64,000 nt of DNA from Centroberyx gerrardi (GCF_048128805.1 NC_136010.1:26796480-26860479); one strand, 5' to 3'. Numbered from the stretch's first letter, positions 1 to 13,639 are shown. Notes: generated by a model from the sequence alone, not told the origin. Numbers and translations are program-made.

Positions 1-180
1 AACGTTTCATTTGAATCAAATATGTTTCATTAAGCTATATATTACACTATATTTGAGACAGATACTACTGTCTTTACTACTGTCCTTTGACCAGTTGTAA
101 AGACCAGTAAAAGTACTATAATACAGATACAGAAAAAATATATATATCTCCAAACATTGCCTTTGCTTATTTAAGTGATG

Positions 181-524
181 TACACTACCAGTCAAAAGTT
201 TGGACACACCTGATTGAATGTACTATGTATATTCATTTTCTTAAAGACATTTTGATTTAAAGGCTTATGCTTAAATGCTTGAAATTTGTTTGTTAGACAA
301 ATATAAATAGTGAAGTTGATCCTATGTATGAATTTCTTTCCAAAGCCTTTGCCTTTCCATCAAGGCAACGGGTGACTACTTTAAAGAATCTCAAATATAA
401 GATAGATTTGATTTAACACTTTTTTTTGTCACTGCATAATTCCATTTGTGTTATTTCATAGTTTTGATGTCTTAGTAAAAATGAAGAAAAATATGGTGTG
501 TCCAAACTTTTGACTGGTAGCGTA
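181..524. mobile_element. Tc1/mariner-type non-autonomous element, complete
   Basis: Both ends carry the same 30-base inverted repeat, beginning TACACTACCAGTCAAAAG on the left and its complement (one difference, TACGCTACC) on the right. The ends begin and finish with TA, as expected for Tc1/mariner insertion. The 344-base interior has no coding potential. A left-end-only copy lies at 53154. Copies with this end sequence are common in fish genomes. Confidence 0.85.
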
Positions 525-1624
525 TGTTAAAAATAGCATTAACTAATGCTAAATATATGCGCTAAATATATGCAACCCCATCCCTGAGTGTTAAAATAGC
601 CTTATCTCTGTAAAGGTGGCACAAGAGGGATCACATTTACAACATGTGCATGCGAGTCTTTCCACAGCCAGCAGGAAGGGGAAGGCATGATGTAATGCCG
701 TGGGAGTCTGGGATAGATCTGGAACAGGACTAGGGAGGGCTGATGGAGACCATGAAGGTTGAAATGGTATTCTGGTGCAACTTTACCCACTAGCAAGGTG
801 TGGATAACACTGGGAAAGAAGAGATTACAATTTCCCCATTTGGCAGACGCTTTTATCCAAAGCGAAGATTCCAGCAACACAATGATTTTGGAAGTATTAT
901 TATGCTATCTAAGGGTTATGCTATCTAACTAAATCATTGTTCTCAGTGCTGCAAGTGTTGTTGGATATCCAGACCATCACATTGGCTGCCTGAATTCACA
1001 TGTTTGGCTTTTCAAACAGATTTGCACTGTAGCTCAGCTTAAAAAACCACAATGGTGGTGAGGAGGTTAGAGAGGCTGGGTTGTGAGATGATTTATGGAA
1101 TAGGAAAAAAACATATTTCTGCTATACAAATTTATTATCACGTAATTTTTCAGATTTTTCTCAAATTTTAGCTTTTTTTCTGGTGAAATACTTAATAGTT
1201 TTCAGTCTCTAGGCAGCCTTTTAAGGGGTAACAAGCCAAAAAGTTTGAGAAACACTGGCCTAAATGATGGAGTCAGACATCAGAAAACAACATGATAGTT
1301 AAGATTAGACCGAAGTTTACTTGCAATAGACTTACATTTTTTTCCTATACAAGACGTTCGCTGTTTTATATGATACAAGGGTGCCATCTCTGTTTTTAAA
1401 GCTGCACTAGGCAACTTGGCACGTTGGCAACTGTTTGAAAAAATTTGCCCTAGATTCACCTCATGTCTCAATTAGTCTTACTCTTTTGCAGCCTCACTTT
1501 GTGATTTAGGCTAAGGCGGCTGGATTTTTACAGAAACGTCTTGCCTAGTGCAGCTTTAAAGACAATCTTCAATGCATTTCTCCATTATTAGACGTCAGTG
1601 TGGAGAGACAAAACAGATGAGAGA

Positions 1625-1715
1625 GAGGAAGACATGCAACAAAGTCCATAAGTGGGAGTCGAACCCACAATACCACAAATACAGGGTATGTGCTCCACTG
1701 TGCTGAGCCACCAAG
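1625..1715 (-). repeat. tRNA-like SINE head
   Basis: Read on the minus strand this contains a D-arm/box A-like GTGGCTCAGC and a box B-like GGGTTCGACTCCCAC about 45 bases later, the layout of a tRNA-derived pol III promoter. No clean cloverleaf with an acceptor stem is visible, so a SINE head or tRNA relic is more likely than a functional tRNA gene. Confidence 0.5.
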
Positions 1716-4293
1716 AGACGCCATATAGGTGCTATCTGCACTAGCTGTCATTTATTCCCTGACCTTTTCTATGGCCTCCAAATGCCATTCCAGTATGAGC
1801 TCAACACAAGCCTCTTTTGAGGACCTCTGAGATGACAAATCTTCCTCCACTCCTCTCCTTCTACCTCATAACATCAAATGCATGATCTTTCAACATGAAA
1901 TGAATGATCACGTGGAGAAATACACTTGATGGTTGCAATCTAGAAATAACCACAGCCCTGCTGTTTTTCAAATATCTCATCTCTGCCGTCAGGTTAACGA
2001 GTCAACCAGATTTGCCACATTGTTTCTAGAAAGTCAAGTTTCGACGGCTATTTTTGGCGTGAATGTCAATGATTGGCTAAAAGTGGAAATGAATGAGCTC
2101 TGAACTGGAGGAAGAGTCAAAAAAGAAAGAAAGCAAGAACCTTTGTGGGCAGTGACCCCACACTGAGGTCAGAAACTTAATTTAAACCCAACATTGGAGA
2201 CACATGAAAATTGTACGTTAACACACGAGGAACAAAATTTAGAAGCAGCATTTAATTTCTCAGGGAGTCAAAAACTAGTGATCATTGACAACTGGCTTTT
2301 ACAATAGCTTCTGTGTAGTCCTGAAGCTATTGAATGAGTTCTACCAACAACAATAAAATATGTTTTTTCAGTGTTCCAACTGTAAACTTGGGAAAGCCTT
2401 TGTAGCAACTGATAATGTAATAACTGATGGATAATTTAATAATTGGTCAAAATGTAATAAAATGTCTACATGGATTGACAATGTAATGTAATTAATTGTA
2501 ACATAACATATTAAGACTGATATTTATATATTTATATATATTCAATATCGATCTGAATATTTTATTACATCATTGGACATGTATTACATTAAAAGGTTTG
2601 ATTACATGTTTGACTCATTAGTCTGGAATTTATCCAGCCTTTTATTACATTTTACAGGTTAAAATTACATGAAAATAAATACATAAAAAATCACAAAAAA
2701 GCAGAGGTCCTTGAGCAGGTCCCAGGGGGTCTCCAGCAAAATGAGGACTAGTTTAATTTCACTATATTTTAATTAACTAGAATTACAAAAATGACACTTC
2801 AGGCTTTTGTTTTAGGTTTCATAGAAAGTTAAGATGATGTTCTGCTTGGGCAGACAGTTAGGCAAGGATAGCTGAGTATTCTTTCAGCAATGTGTTGGTG
2901 ATAAGATAATCTAGTGAAGGGAGGAAGTGCTGGAACAGTGCTGACAGGAAGGCTTAGATGCGAATATCTATGACCGACTGTCCGTCTCTATGTCCCATCA
3001 CTTATCAGGTGCCACATTCTCTGCATACATCACATATTGCTGCACATTGTGTTGAAATAGGTTGAAGTGTCAACGAATGAAGGTTTCGGTTGAAGTGTCA
3101 GCAAATGTGTCATAACCATGATGCAGTTATTGCTATCCTGAGTGTTATCATTAGCATATTTGAATGGTGTGTCATATTACAGAACTTGTGGTCCAAGTAG
3201 GACGCTGATGAAAGAAGGAAATGGAGGAAAAATCGTCACCTTCTGCCTCAAGTCAAACATTACTAGAAAGGTGCCCTTTTCAGTCACACTAACCCACACA
3301 AATACACACTGAGCTAACTGAGCACTCATTACTGAGTGATAAATTAAAAGGTGGGTAAACTATGATCTCCAGTAAGGAATCATAAGAAAAACAACCACCA
3401 ATTGAAATGAAAGTCAATTAGATTTTCAGTAAATCATTCTTTTTTTTCTCTCTTTAAATCTTTTTATCCTTTAAAGGACATTATTTTGATATAACTTACA
3501 TCAATTTGATACACTATAAATTAACTTCACTTAAAAAGGAGGTTAAACTCCTTGAGTAAAAGCAGGCTACAGCACCTAGTTTAGGTGGGGAGCGGAGGGG
3601 GTGTGAACATTGCAACGTGAAATCAGCAGCCGTCCACTTCCAGATTAAGCTGCTATGCTTTTGTAATATCTGATATTTCCATGTTTGTTTGATAGGCGTC
3701 TGTGTGCCTATGCATGTGCTCATTTCGAATGTGTGTGTGTATGCTTATTTGCATGCATAGGCTTTCTCACCAACACCCATTCTCCCCCCAAGAGTGCCCT
3801 GCCACCAACAAGACGGGGGCCAGGGGTAAATGATGAGCGATTAGCCCTGGACCCAGTGAAGCTGAGCACATCGTGTGGAGGTGGAGGGCGACTAATTGAC
3901 ATTTCACCAGCTTCTCAACTCAAGGGCTATCATGCCAAATTGACTCAGGCCTCAGGGCAGAATATAATAGAGAACATTCCAGGCTTTTTTTTCTGGCAAG
4001 AATAGGAGCTCTCCTAACTTGACTTTGTAGTACTGTCATATGTGGCCATAACAGCTACCAGATCAGAAAGTGACCCACTCTCTTATGGTTCTTTTTGCCT
4101 TGAGGTCAAGTGACTATTTGAATTAGGTTTACACCAACATTTCGGTTTGGCACTTTCCTTAAAAACCAGATATGGCCCAATCAGTGTTTTTCACCTTCAA
4201 TATGATGCAGTTTGATTGATTACATAATTATTGTGATGAATACTACACTGGTTGTCTATGGGAAACCCTTAATCTGCATTGATTCTAATGAGA

Positions 4294-4570
4294 TATTTTG
4301 ATCACATTTCACAAAAATGTGGATGAATATGTTTTATTATTATTGTTGGTGTTGTTATTATCCTGGGTTTCAATGTAGAGTTTGTGTTCCGTGGTCTAAA
4401 TGCTGTTTTAGAGGCTTTTCCACACCACAAAACACTACATATTTGGATTTTTTATTTTTTATTTTGGGCATGAACACGGTCAAATTTAAAGATATCCAGA
4501 TAAATAGATATCAACGCAAATGTCAGCTATCGGCAGATTCAAGCCAAAACTATTGGTATTGGTATTAGTC
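4294..4570. repeat. Interspersed repeat family with CCTGGGTTTCA and TCAAGCC/AAAAAC(T)ATTGG blocks
   Basis: This copy shares ordered blocks (TATTATTATCCTGGGTTTCA, then GGTCAAATTTAAAGATAT, then a CAGCTATCGGCAG-like segment and a closing run of GGTATTGG) with 28480-28615, 42755-42990, 47880-48050 and 51345-51445. Shorter pieces occur near 19310, 30180, 33245, 33690 and 36300. The family is non-coding and I cannot name it. Confidence 0.55.
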
Positions 4571-7500
4571 TTAAAATAGTAAAATTGCCTGAACTCTAAT
4601 TTCAGTTTCTGTTGGTAAGAATTGTTTGTATTAGATAATTTTACATACTATTAAACTGCAGATTTTATTTTACCCTTTTCTGAGTTGATATCCTCCCTCC
4701 CCCTGGCATCCACATGAAAGCAATATCAACCTCAAATACTGTTTTGTATTAATTTAGCTTGAGCGGGTGGGTTATTATGACCATGCTCTGTTGTAAGTGG
4801 ACAGGTTGTAACAGTATTTCATCAGTTCACAATTTGTTGCAAATTGCCTGTAGGTTTCTAAACTTTACAACAACTGAAACATGCGGTTTGGTGGTTTTCA
4901 CAACCCAGCAAGTCGGTTAGACCGCCTGACATTTCAACCACTTAACTGTCACTCAGATGAAGAATGTGTAATCCGCCTTCACACCGGTTCCCCCTCATTA
5001 AAGGCCTTAATTAGAACATAAGCGCCTCATCATCCAAACGACGGAGCTTGCTGAACTGAGGAATAGAATTTTGAAATGAGAGGAATATAGTAGGTTAAAA
5101 GTCACACTGACGTCAGACCACATACTTATGTATATCACACATTACCGTGTATAGCAGTGGTTCCCAAAGTGGGGGCCTTGAGGGGGATTCAATCAATTTC
5201 CCTATGGTTTAAGATGGTAGGTGGTATGGCAGTACAGAAATAGTGCGCTATATAGTGAGTGTCTGGATTCTCAATGGTTAATTTGGTTCCCTATATAGTT
5301 CACTATGAAATACCCACAATATACTGCAAACTGTAATGAACAGACGATGTGCCCTACAATTTCTCCAGTATACCACAATACAATGCGATCGTGTCTTACC
5401 GAAGAAGAAGAGGAAGAGTCGTCAAGATTGTTATCGACAATTTACCATCCATAGAGCCCTTGCTGTCGTGGGGCTAAAAACTAGCTTTACCAGTGGCTAG
5501 AAGTCGCAATATTGGTTGCTTTGCTAAATGAGCCTGCTGGCTAGTTAGCTAGCTAACAGTTTGTTCAGGTTAACTGAGCTGAGTCTTCTTAAGCTAAAAC
5601 TCAGAGTGTTTTGGAGTAGAGACTAGAGCTAAAGACAAGACAGTTTACTGTGTCACAGTAACCTAGGAACAAGTCTACCTTATCAGACTATTCACTTTTA
5701 CTTAACAGAATTGATCTACATCCACACCACAACAATCTTTTTCAGGTATCTCTCTTTTTCTAGCCCAGTTGTTATAGCTACAGTACAGCAATAATTTACT
5801 ATCTCCAATGGACCTCCAGGAGATTTGTGACACAACTGCAAAGTCTTTTGCATCTCCCCATGTACAGTGTTGAGTGACAGTTCTGCAATTCAACACTAAA
5901 AGCGACAACTAAAATCTTCCCATATGGGTCTCTAGGACTAAATCTGCTCAAATGGGGATCCGTGGCCAAATCTGTGTATATTTGGGGGTCTGTGATATGA
6001 AAATGTTTGAGAGACCATGGTAGATTTATGAGACGTGTGAAAAGCATGGTTACACCTGCCACACACTGTCAGATGTGTTTGATCAAGCACAGTTCTGCTT
6101 TCAACACTACTTGAGCCAGTATACAACCTTGCCATAACACAGACTAATACTTGCTGAAAATACATTTGATATGTTCAGGTGTGTGTAATTTTGTCGATAC
6201 ATGTTATCCAAATGACTAATTTGTATACAGATGTAATACAGATTCATTTGATGCATAGGATCATCCAGATCACAAATAAATCTGTGGATATGAGCATCAA
6301 AATAATAGCCTGATATTCCAATCCGTTCTCATCCCCAACTCGTCCTATATTGACTCTTTGTCAAATCCCTTGGCGTCACGCCAACGACGACTTTCTCTCC
6401 TAGACCACCGAACACATAGTCTGGCCTACATTTTTTGGCCAAATAAGGGATTCCGGTTTGCTGCATTTCTTTGCTTGAGCTCTTTGGTGCTAATATTGAT
6501 TTTTTTTAAATTGGTTAGTATGGTTGTAGATCAATTTCGAGGCCAAATGGAAAAAATAAATAAATAAATAAATATCGCTTGCATTTTACCATTTGATGTC
6601 ACCTGCTAGATAAATAAATTAATTTGGCTCATAACCTATATAACAAGTTATTTCAGTGGCATCTCAATAAACTCCATAAAAGATAGCACTTTATAACGAC
6701 TGTATTGTTATCTCTACTTTACAATAAGCATAATTTAAATAGAAGAACGCAGCCGGGAGTTCTGTTTCTAAACGTTGCATAATCCATTTCATCATTAAAG
6801 ATACATTCTTTCTGCCCGTGAAACATAGCTGAGGAAATCACGGCAAAATAGCACCAACACATTTTTTTTTTATAATATCCTCTTATAACATCGACCTTTT
6901 GGTTCAGATTGTATTGCATCTTTGTAATATTGAGCAGTTTGCCTTTTCACAACCGTAACCTTGCACCCAGAAAACTACAGTTTGCACTGTTTGGCACTTC
7001 CTAAGAGCACTTCACAATAAAAGCCCTGCTGCGTGGGTTTTGTAGTTTTGTTGTTGTTTCTCCCATAGTTGACGTTGTAAACATGGAATTGACATCGTTA
7101 CTGGGGTATTTGAGGGTGGAAGAAAACAAATCTTTTGTCAGATTTGAACCATCTTAATGGGAAGCAGGAGAATTTCAGAAAATATTGCATTTCAACCCAA
7201 CTCAGTGCCGCCTGCCATCAGTAACCCCACAACCCAAGTTGGGATATTATTTTTGATCTAAAATGTAATCTTTGCAAAGACAATATGTTGGTTAAGTGAG
7301 TGATTTGAAACACCAATGAAAAACTGTTCAAACTTTAGTCCTGCCCGCAAAGGCGCTGATTGGCTCAAGTTTGTTGTTTCTCCGAGGTAGAACAAGCCGT
7401 TGACTAGAGCAGCAATCTGAAGAGTGGGCGGGTCATGATTTAGGAGTCTGGAAGCAGGCTACCAAAATATATTAACATGACACACCTCATAATCCTGCAT

Positions 7501-8336
7501 CATTTTAGATCAGCACAAAATCAAATAGAATTCCACTCAGTTCAATGCCATATACCTAAGGCTATACTGTGAACTCTTATCACTCCTTTATATTGAATCA
7601 TAGTGACCATTGGAAAAATGTATTGAAAATGATAGGTTGTGTTATGGCATAATGCTCGATACTGTGCTTTAAGCTTCAGCAACAAGCCCTGGAGCTTATC
7701 CCATCACCATTACATAGCAGTAGCCTGAAGTAGTGGTAACGGATCATTCTCTGTGTCCATGACTACAATGGTATTGGCAATTTGCTGATTTTATCCTCAT
7801 CATTAATATCACAGGACAGTACGCAGTATCCATGCAAAACAAATGCCAAAGTCAATTTAACTTGAAAAGGCGATCTGGGAGAGAGGGAGGAGAGAGACAG
7901 AGAGAGACAGAGGTGCCTTTAACACATTGTCAAAGTGAAAAATGGGTTGTGGAGAGTGGGAATTATATTCTTGGAACTGATTTTTAAGTACCGGTATCTC
8001 CAATAATAAAGTGGCGACTTGACAGTGAGCGGAGATGATAGGGTCTTTTAAGAGGAAAGAAAGAAACATACAGCAAAGAAGAATCAAAGCTTTTCTGAAA
8101 ATATAATTGATTTTTGTTTATGCAAGTGGTTGTGTGACTGGAAACCATAGTTTACCCACCATTATATTTACCACTGGTTATATGTATAATCTACTGTCTA
8201 TATGTAGACTGACATGTATAGTCTGCTGTCTATATGTCAAGTGATAGTCTACATGTAGAGTGATATGTAAACCTATTGTATAATCTGAATATGAATTCCA
8301 GTAAGTACGATTGATGTTTGTTTATACTGTTGTTGT

Positions 8337-8532
8337 TTGCCTTATGATGGTCACCAACTAGAGGTCATAGTTAATCCATCTTTTTTATTTACCACTAAGT
8401 CAATCAAATCTGTTAGGCCATACCTTAAAGTTGTCAAATTGTTAATTAACACAAGGTTTTTTTTCTATCCTTTAGAGTTTGAAGCAGCTTTTGTTGAAAG
8501 AGAGCGTAACACAACACTGTACTGTACCCTCT
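8337..8532 (+). pseudogene. Degenerate partial duplicate of cnp3 intron 1 end and exon 2 start
   Basis: A 50-base block starting at the AG at 8474 aligns with the first 50 bases of cnp3 exon 2 (10182 onward): both read AGTTTGAAGCA, then CTTTTG, GAGAG, GTAAC and CA.CAC.GTA at matching spacing. The bases before it resemble the end of cnp3 intron 1: both carry CTAGAGGTCATAGTTAATCC/CTGGAGGTTATAATTAACCC, TTTTTATTTaCCACTA, and a pyrimidine tract ending CTTAG/TTTAG. Similarity stops after about 8530, before any ring-coding sequence, so it cannot encode a hormone. It lies 1.1 kb upstream of cnp3 in the same orientation, which suggests a decayed tandem duplication. Independent insertion of a shared repeat is less likely because the match crosses the splice acceptor into coding sequence. 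Confidence 0.7.
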
Positions 8533-9220
8533 GTCACTCTGCAAGCTTATATTTCTGTTATGTGGGAGGCAAGCATGTTGAATTGAAATAAATAATTTAA
8601 ACACTTCACCATTCACTCTTGAGTAGTTACAGCATATTTGCATACTTAGCATCTTGGTCACTATTTGTGATTGGCTGAGTGCACTGTCTATCTACATGCA
8701 TTAGAGTCCGTCTGTTAGCTACACATGGTTGAATATCACTGTGGTTTTTAGACATTTTTTGCTAGTCAAAATAATGACACAGCAAAAGGCAGTGACATGC
8801 AACATCAGTGACAGCAGTGAGTGTTCCTCCTCACATTTTACTTCTTAAAAAAAGAGCTAGTTAACAAATTCTGAGCAAATATGAACAACACTAACGTAAA
8901 ATGACGTAAAAAGAGCAGGTAAACATTGTCCTTGACTGGGCCAGACTAGAATGCCTTAATTTGGTCCAATGATTTTGTCACCATAACTCAGCACTTGGAA
9001 GCCACTTGGAATTATCCACTGCTACCTGTGAGGCTTGACACATTTAACCTGTAATTGGGTTGCTCTCTTGGTGTCACAGTGTTAATCACGTCAATTCAGG
9101 TGGAGCTTTGAGTCAAATTATTTTCATTCACACAGAGTAGGCTATTTGTCGATATTACTTGGGAACTATGTCGTCATGTGTAGGCAATGATATATTAATT
9201 TCAGATAAAATTCATCACAA

Positions 9221-9470
9221 TTTTCATCACATAAGTCATTTTGTGAGCTCAACTCTTATAATGCCAAGACAGTAAACAGCTACATACTGTATTTTTGGTT
9301 TGCTGTAAAACATAAACTCAAGTGTATTCTCACCAAGTTCATGTGTGTCAAGTGTGAAAAAGCTGATCAGGAGTCTGCAGATACGTGGCGCCCTGACAGC
9401 TTCAAACGAGTTTGAACCCGTGAACACTTCCAAGTCCTTGTTTTTAACTGTCAAGCCGTTCCGACGAGTT
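9221..9470 (+). repeat. Repeat shared with the mthfr upstream region
   Basis: Ordered blocks here recur at 60148-60295: ATTTTCATCACATAAGTC, CAACTCTT, a GTGTGT.AAGTGTGAAAAAG block, and AACACTTCCAAGTC followed by TTG. The copy ends about 80 bases before the cnp3 TATA box, so it forms the distal part of the cnp3 5' flank. The interior of the two copies differs by insertions. Confidence 0.6.
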
Positions 9471-9475
9471 ACTCC

Positions 9476-9486
9476 CACGTGACGTG
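9476..9486 (+). promoter_or_regulatory. E-box/CRE-like motif upstream of cnp3
   Basis: CACGTGACGTG overlaps an E-box (CACGTG) with a CRE-like TGACGTG, about 65 bases upstream of the cnp3 TATA box. A second GTGACGG lies at about 9530. Binding by CREB/ATF or bHLH factors is inference from the motif only. Confidence 0.4.
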
Positions 9487-9548
9487 AACGCAGTATATTA
9501 GTCACCCTTCGTTAATTTTCCCAGGCCTCGTGACGGAATCAGGTCGTG

Positions 9549-9554
9549 TATAAA
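9549..9554 (+). promoter_or_regulatory. TATA box of cnp3
   Basis: TATAAA within GTGTATAAAGGCGG lies 112 bases before the cnp3 start codon, with GC-rich sequence following. Transcription would start near 9580, leaving a 5' UTR of about 80 bases with no upstream splice site needed. Confidence 0.7.
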
Positions 9555-9660
9555 GGCGGCACCTGGCGACCGTTTACGAGCACAGACAGGCACGAGACAG
9601 AGGAGGGGTACAGGTTGAGTCGCGCGCCATTTGATCCTAACGGGGAAACTACACAAGAAA

Positions 9661-10487
9661 ATGAATTCAAATATCTCCTTCTACTGTTTGTCTGTACTTT
9701 TACTGCTTAATTTAGTAGGAGCCAAACCAGTTTCTGATCTACGGGTAAGTTTACCTAGCTTACCTTTTATCTGCAGAATAGATTTTATCCACCTTTTTTG
9801 CCTGATGTAAATCTCTATGATGTAAATTTAGACTAAACTTTGGTATTGTAGCATATAAACGATGTAGGCTAAGTTATATGAAGATATGGTCTTTAGGGGA
9901 ATAAAAGAATGAATTAGTACTTAAAATTTTTTGGGGGGGGTTTATTGGTGGTTGTTTGACTGAATGCCAATGTCTTTGTAATAATAAAGTAATTTAATTA
10001 AAGTAACTTAATAAAGTAACTTAAAATAACATAAAATACGTAACTTAAAATCTATCTTGAAGTGTAACTGGAGGTTATAATTAACCCATCATTTTTATTT
10101 TCCACTACAGCAACGCACACTGCTATGAAATGCCTGTCTTATTGACCATTTTCACGTTTTTTTAATGTCTCTTTCCCTTAGAGTTTGAAGCAACTTTTGG
10201 AAGAGGAGAGTAACGCAGCACCGTATTATTCCTCTGAAGAGATGGAGGTCGAGGGGAGAGATGTGAACGCAGCCAAGGCGGTGTTCGGTGCTACAGAGGA
10301 GCACCCGTGGGACTCCGACCTGACCAATTCGGCGCTGGCGGCGAAAGAAAACGCCCTCGTGCGTCTCCTCAAAGACATCATGAGGACCTCCAAACGCTCG
10401 TGGAGCCGGTACAAGAAGGGCGGGCTGAGAAGCTGCTTCGGTGTCCGGTTAGAGAGGATCGGCTCCTTCAGCGGACTGGGATGCTGA
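9661..10487 (+). CDS. cnp3: C-type natriuretic peptide 3 precursor (CNP-3)
   Basis: Two coding exons, 9661-9744 and 10182-10487, joined in phase 0 (CGG|GTAAGT ... CCCTTAG|AGTTTG), give a 129-residue precursor. Residues 1-21 are a hydrophobic signal peptide ending VGA. The acidic pro-region follows. The last 22 residues, after a Lys-Lys pair, are GGLRS plus the 17-residue ring CFGVRLERIGSFSGLGC. The stop comes directly after the second ring cysteine, so there is no C-terminal tail and no third coding exon, which is diagnostic of C-type peptides. CNPs bind the NPR-B type guanylyl cyclase and act locally. Its position beside nppb, nppa and clcn6 identifies it as the linked CNP-3 that is regarded as ancestral to the cluster. 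The start is the first ATG after the TATA box. It could be named differently in fish nomenclature, but its class is clear. Confidence 0.95.
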
Positions 10488-13400
10488 ACCACAAAAGGTA
10501 GAAATCAGAGAAGGACCCAAATGAAAGATAGCTTTTAATCTTCTGTTTGCATAGACTTAATTCATTGCTGGAGCATACAGGGAAATTCACCGAGTTTGAT
10601 GGAGTCTTAGATGCCACATATGTCTCTAGTTTGGTTTTAAAGATGTGTAAGACAACTTTTAACTACGTTTTTGGTAGGCTATTTATGATGTAAAGATAAG
10701 CCAAGAGAGACATTTGGGTTGTGTTATGCATTCCAAAAAGTATAATACTTTTCTCTAATGTATTTTTGGTAGAATTCTATAATCTTTTGCAATGATTTTT
10801 TTGGGGAAGGTTGTTAAATTTCTCATGAAATGCATTTTGACATCCACTTTAGATATCGAAATGCATCAAAAAAATCTTTGCTGGTGTTGTGACAGGTTTG
10901 TGTTTTGTCACCAGGTGTGGACGACGTGAGGTTTTCCTGCAGATCAGTGTGACCAGACCAACAGTGGAGCTCCACCTCTGCAACTCACCAAGCATTGACT
11001 GAGAGTTTACAAGGGCGTTATAGCGGCGGGGGTTATTTAAGTCTCTCCTTTTCATTTGGGCATATCCTATGGTTCAGAACTATGATTTCATGTTTTTTTC
11101 CACATTAAAACGCTGAGCTGTTGCTAAATTATTGTAAATGTATTTATTTATTATTTTCTTGTAAGATAAAGTAGTCTTGGCTTGAAATAGACTATTGAAG
11201 TAAAACAAATATTTTGCATAACATCTGAGTTTGTGATTGAATTTATTTCTTGTTTCATAAATGTTGATGGCACCTTCAAAGTAGAAGGACTCTTTTTCAA
11301 TTCCATCATCATCATCATCTGAAAATACATCACCTCCGCTGAACTTTAACATGCAATACACTGCAACTTAGTCCATATGTGTGAGATTTGAAACAGACAT
11401 GTCATGTTTTGTTTTTGGCTACGATTTTCATAGCCAAGTTTTGATGTCAATTTTAAAGTGGGGGAATCAGTGAAATGAGCTGCTGTAGTGTTAATCTGGA
11501 ATGAAAACCTGCATACTCTTGGGTCGCAGTGGCACATGATTGAAAACCACTGATCTAGATGACAATGATATAGTAATGAGGCTATGCAGACTCCTAGGTA
11601 TTGTTTGCTGCAGCGAGACAGTTACGCACAGTTTTGCCATCACTCCAAATGGACATACTGAGGCGGTTGTTTCTATAGCTTGCTGACATCTCTGCTGAGG
11701 GGATGCAGCGGCTCTATATAAGAGACACCAGGCATTCCCGCTATAGAACACAATGGAATGAAGTCTCTGATAAATACTGGCATCTGTTGGGATATGGGGA
11801 AATCCATATGTCAGTCGGTTTAACATTAAGGAGTTATGGTAAGAACTGTCTATGTTGCCACCTTTGAAAAGACTACATGTTATTAAAAAAAACTCTAGAG
11901 TAAACCCTAAAATAACAGTGGCATCACATCTGAAGGTTCTGGTTGGACAAGGACTACTGGATCCAGTTCGGATCCATCACCGGATTGGAAAGCATCTAAA
12001 AAAAAAGCATTATATTGACATTGACATGACGTTAATCTATTGGTATTGTTATTGTTTTACGTATGAAAGCATACCCCGTTCTATAAGCATGATAGCTGCA
12101 CGAAACAGCTATAGTGCCCAAAGTCCCTCTGACTGGCCGCAAAAACGCGTGCGTAAAAGTACTTTTACGCGCGGCTTTCGGGTACTAAATAAAACTCCAT
12201 TCAGCGCAAATATGTCTTTACTAGTGACAAAATTACTCTTACCATCCACACAATAACTTATGAAAGATACATCACAAATGGTTGGCGTTGTTCAATCATA
12301 AATTAATTATAAGTAGGCTAATACACTTGTCTTTCAGGTACCAAAAATGAAAAAAAAAAAAAAACGTGGAAGAGAGCACAGTCCTGCTTATAACATTCAA
12401 CAATTTCTATGCCTATGGCAAAGAGACGAAATGTATCTTGGTCAAATTACTAAAAACATGTTATTTTATTCATGTGTTTTGGCCAAATGGATAAAATATA
12501 TACTATATATATATATATATTATTAACAGCCCTAAGGATTCTAACACCCAAGCATATAATTAAGTAAAACGGGACCATGTTGTCTTGACTGAAATGAGCA
12601 TTTCAAAAATGCATTTCTGAGCCATACATATCATTTTGCTTTTGACAATCTAAAAGTTTGGTCTGTCTGCAAAATATATGAAATAGTTCTCTGTGCAAGT
12701 CTGTGCAGTTTCTATGATAATGATAATGCAGTTACATGTGTTTTTTATAAATTAGTTTGTAAGTGTTTTGCTCTGTGTCTTCCTATGTAGGCTATGGTAT
12801 GTTGTTTTTTGAGTGGAATTGTTCCATTTATTATTTCAACCTGTAGTATATTCTGGATTGTATCAAAAAAATGTATGAGGGGAATTATGAGACCAGCATC
12901 TTCGTTAAACCTTTATTTACCAAGAGTTGTCTGTTCTTGATTCACATTCACACAATTATACATTCACATCTAGGAACACGTAATTTAATAAAAATTCCTC
13001 AAATATCATGACCAACATTGACTGAAGTAATAGTAGATATCAACTAGATTGCAACGAGTCCCACTTGCTTTTACTGCTAATCTCACACTGATCATTTATA
13101 CAGTGATGCTTGGATTACAGTAATTAATCTTGATGCAAGGTTGTCTCCATTAACACACACAAATGTAGCTTGATAGTTTTTGTGAAACCATATGAGCCAC
13201 TATTAATTATAAAAGTGAAATATTACATTACTTAGGCTAAAGATTACATTACAATTAAATTCTCGGTTTCATTCCAAAGACCTAAGACCACACCGTTTTA
13301 ATTCTGGTTAACCAGTCTTAGACTAAGACTAAGACTAAGACTTAATTTACAGTGGTTGGAGGTCTATTGAATTTATGTCTCTGAATGTTTTGGTCATAAA

Positions 13401-13639
13401 GCCACTTTTCAATATGCAATGATTGCAAAAAAATAATTGGAAGATTGGAAAATAATGTTATTGGACTAAAAAAAAAAAAAGGACTGGATTTATGAAAAAG
13501 GGAGGCAAAGGGAAATATACAGTAGTTTACCATAAGAAGTGTCCAACAATTTATTAAAAAACTTAATGTGGGATAAGTCTGTGAGCAAAACTTTAAGGTT
13601 CTTAAATTCCATTTGTATGTAAGATAGACCTACCTACCT

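Larger units (their letters stand above)
525..8336. other. Gene-poor intergenic stretch left of the natriuretic peptide cluster
   Basis: I see no exon with recognisable protein similarity on either strand. The stretch is AT-rich and holds decayed repeats: an L2/SINE-type tail at 835-868 on the minus strand, a tRNA-like SINE head at 1625-1715, a TTATTACATT-rich block at 2410-2680, an interspersed repeat at 4294-4570, and fragments of the CAGTGGTTCTCAA-type hAT family near 5156 and 5925-6030. The short open frames look like chance. Confidence 0.6.

Noticed and set aside
3685-4005. 106-codon plus-strand frame containing TG-rich sequence
   Set aside because: No similarity or splice structure; the shadow frame on the minus strand is equally open.
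8337-8591. 84-codon open frame over the cnp3 relic
   Set aside because: The frame is not the cnp3 reading frame, and the homology is at the DNA level around an old acceptor; it does not encode a natriuretic peptide.
11930-12010. Possible VNP relic: one frame reads FGSITGLES followed by a Lys-rich run
   Set aside because: The ring cysteines and the DRIG motif are missing, stops lie close by, and the match is too short to separate from chance.
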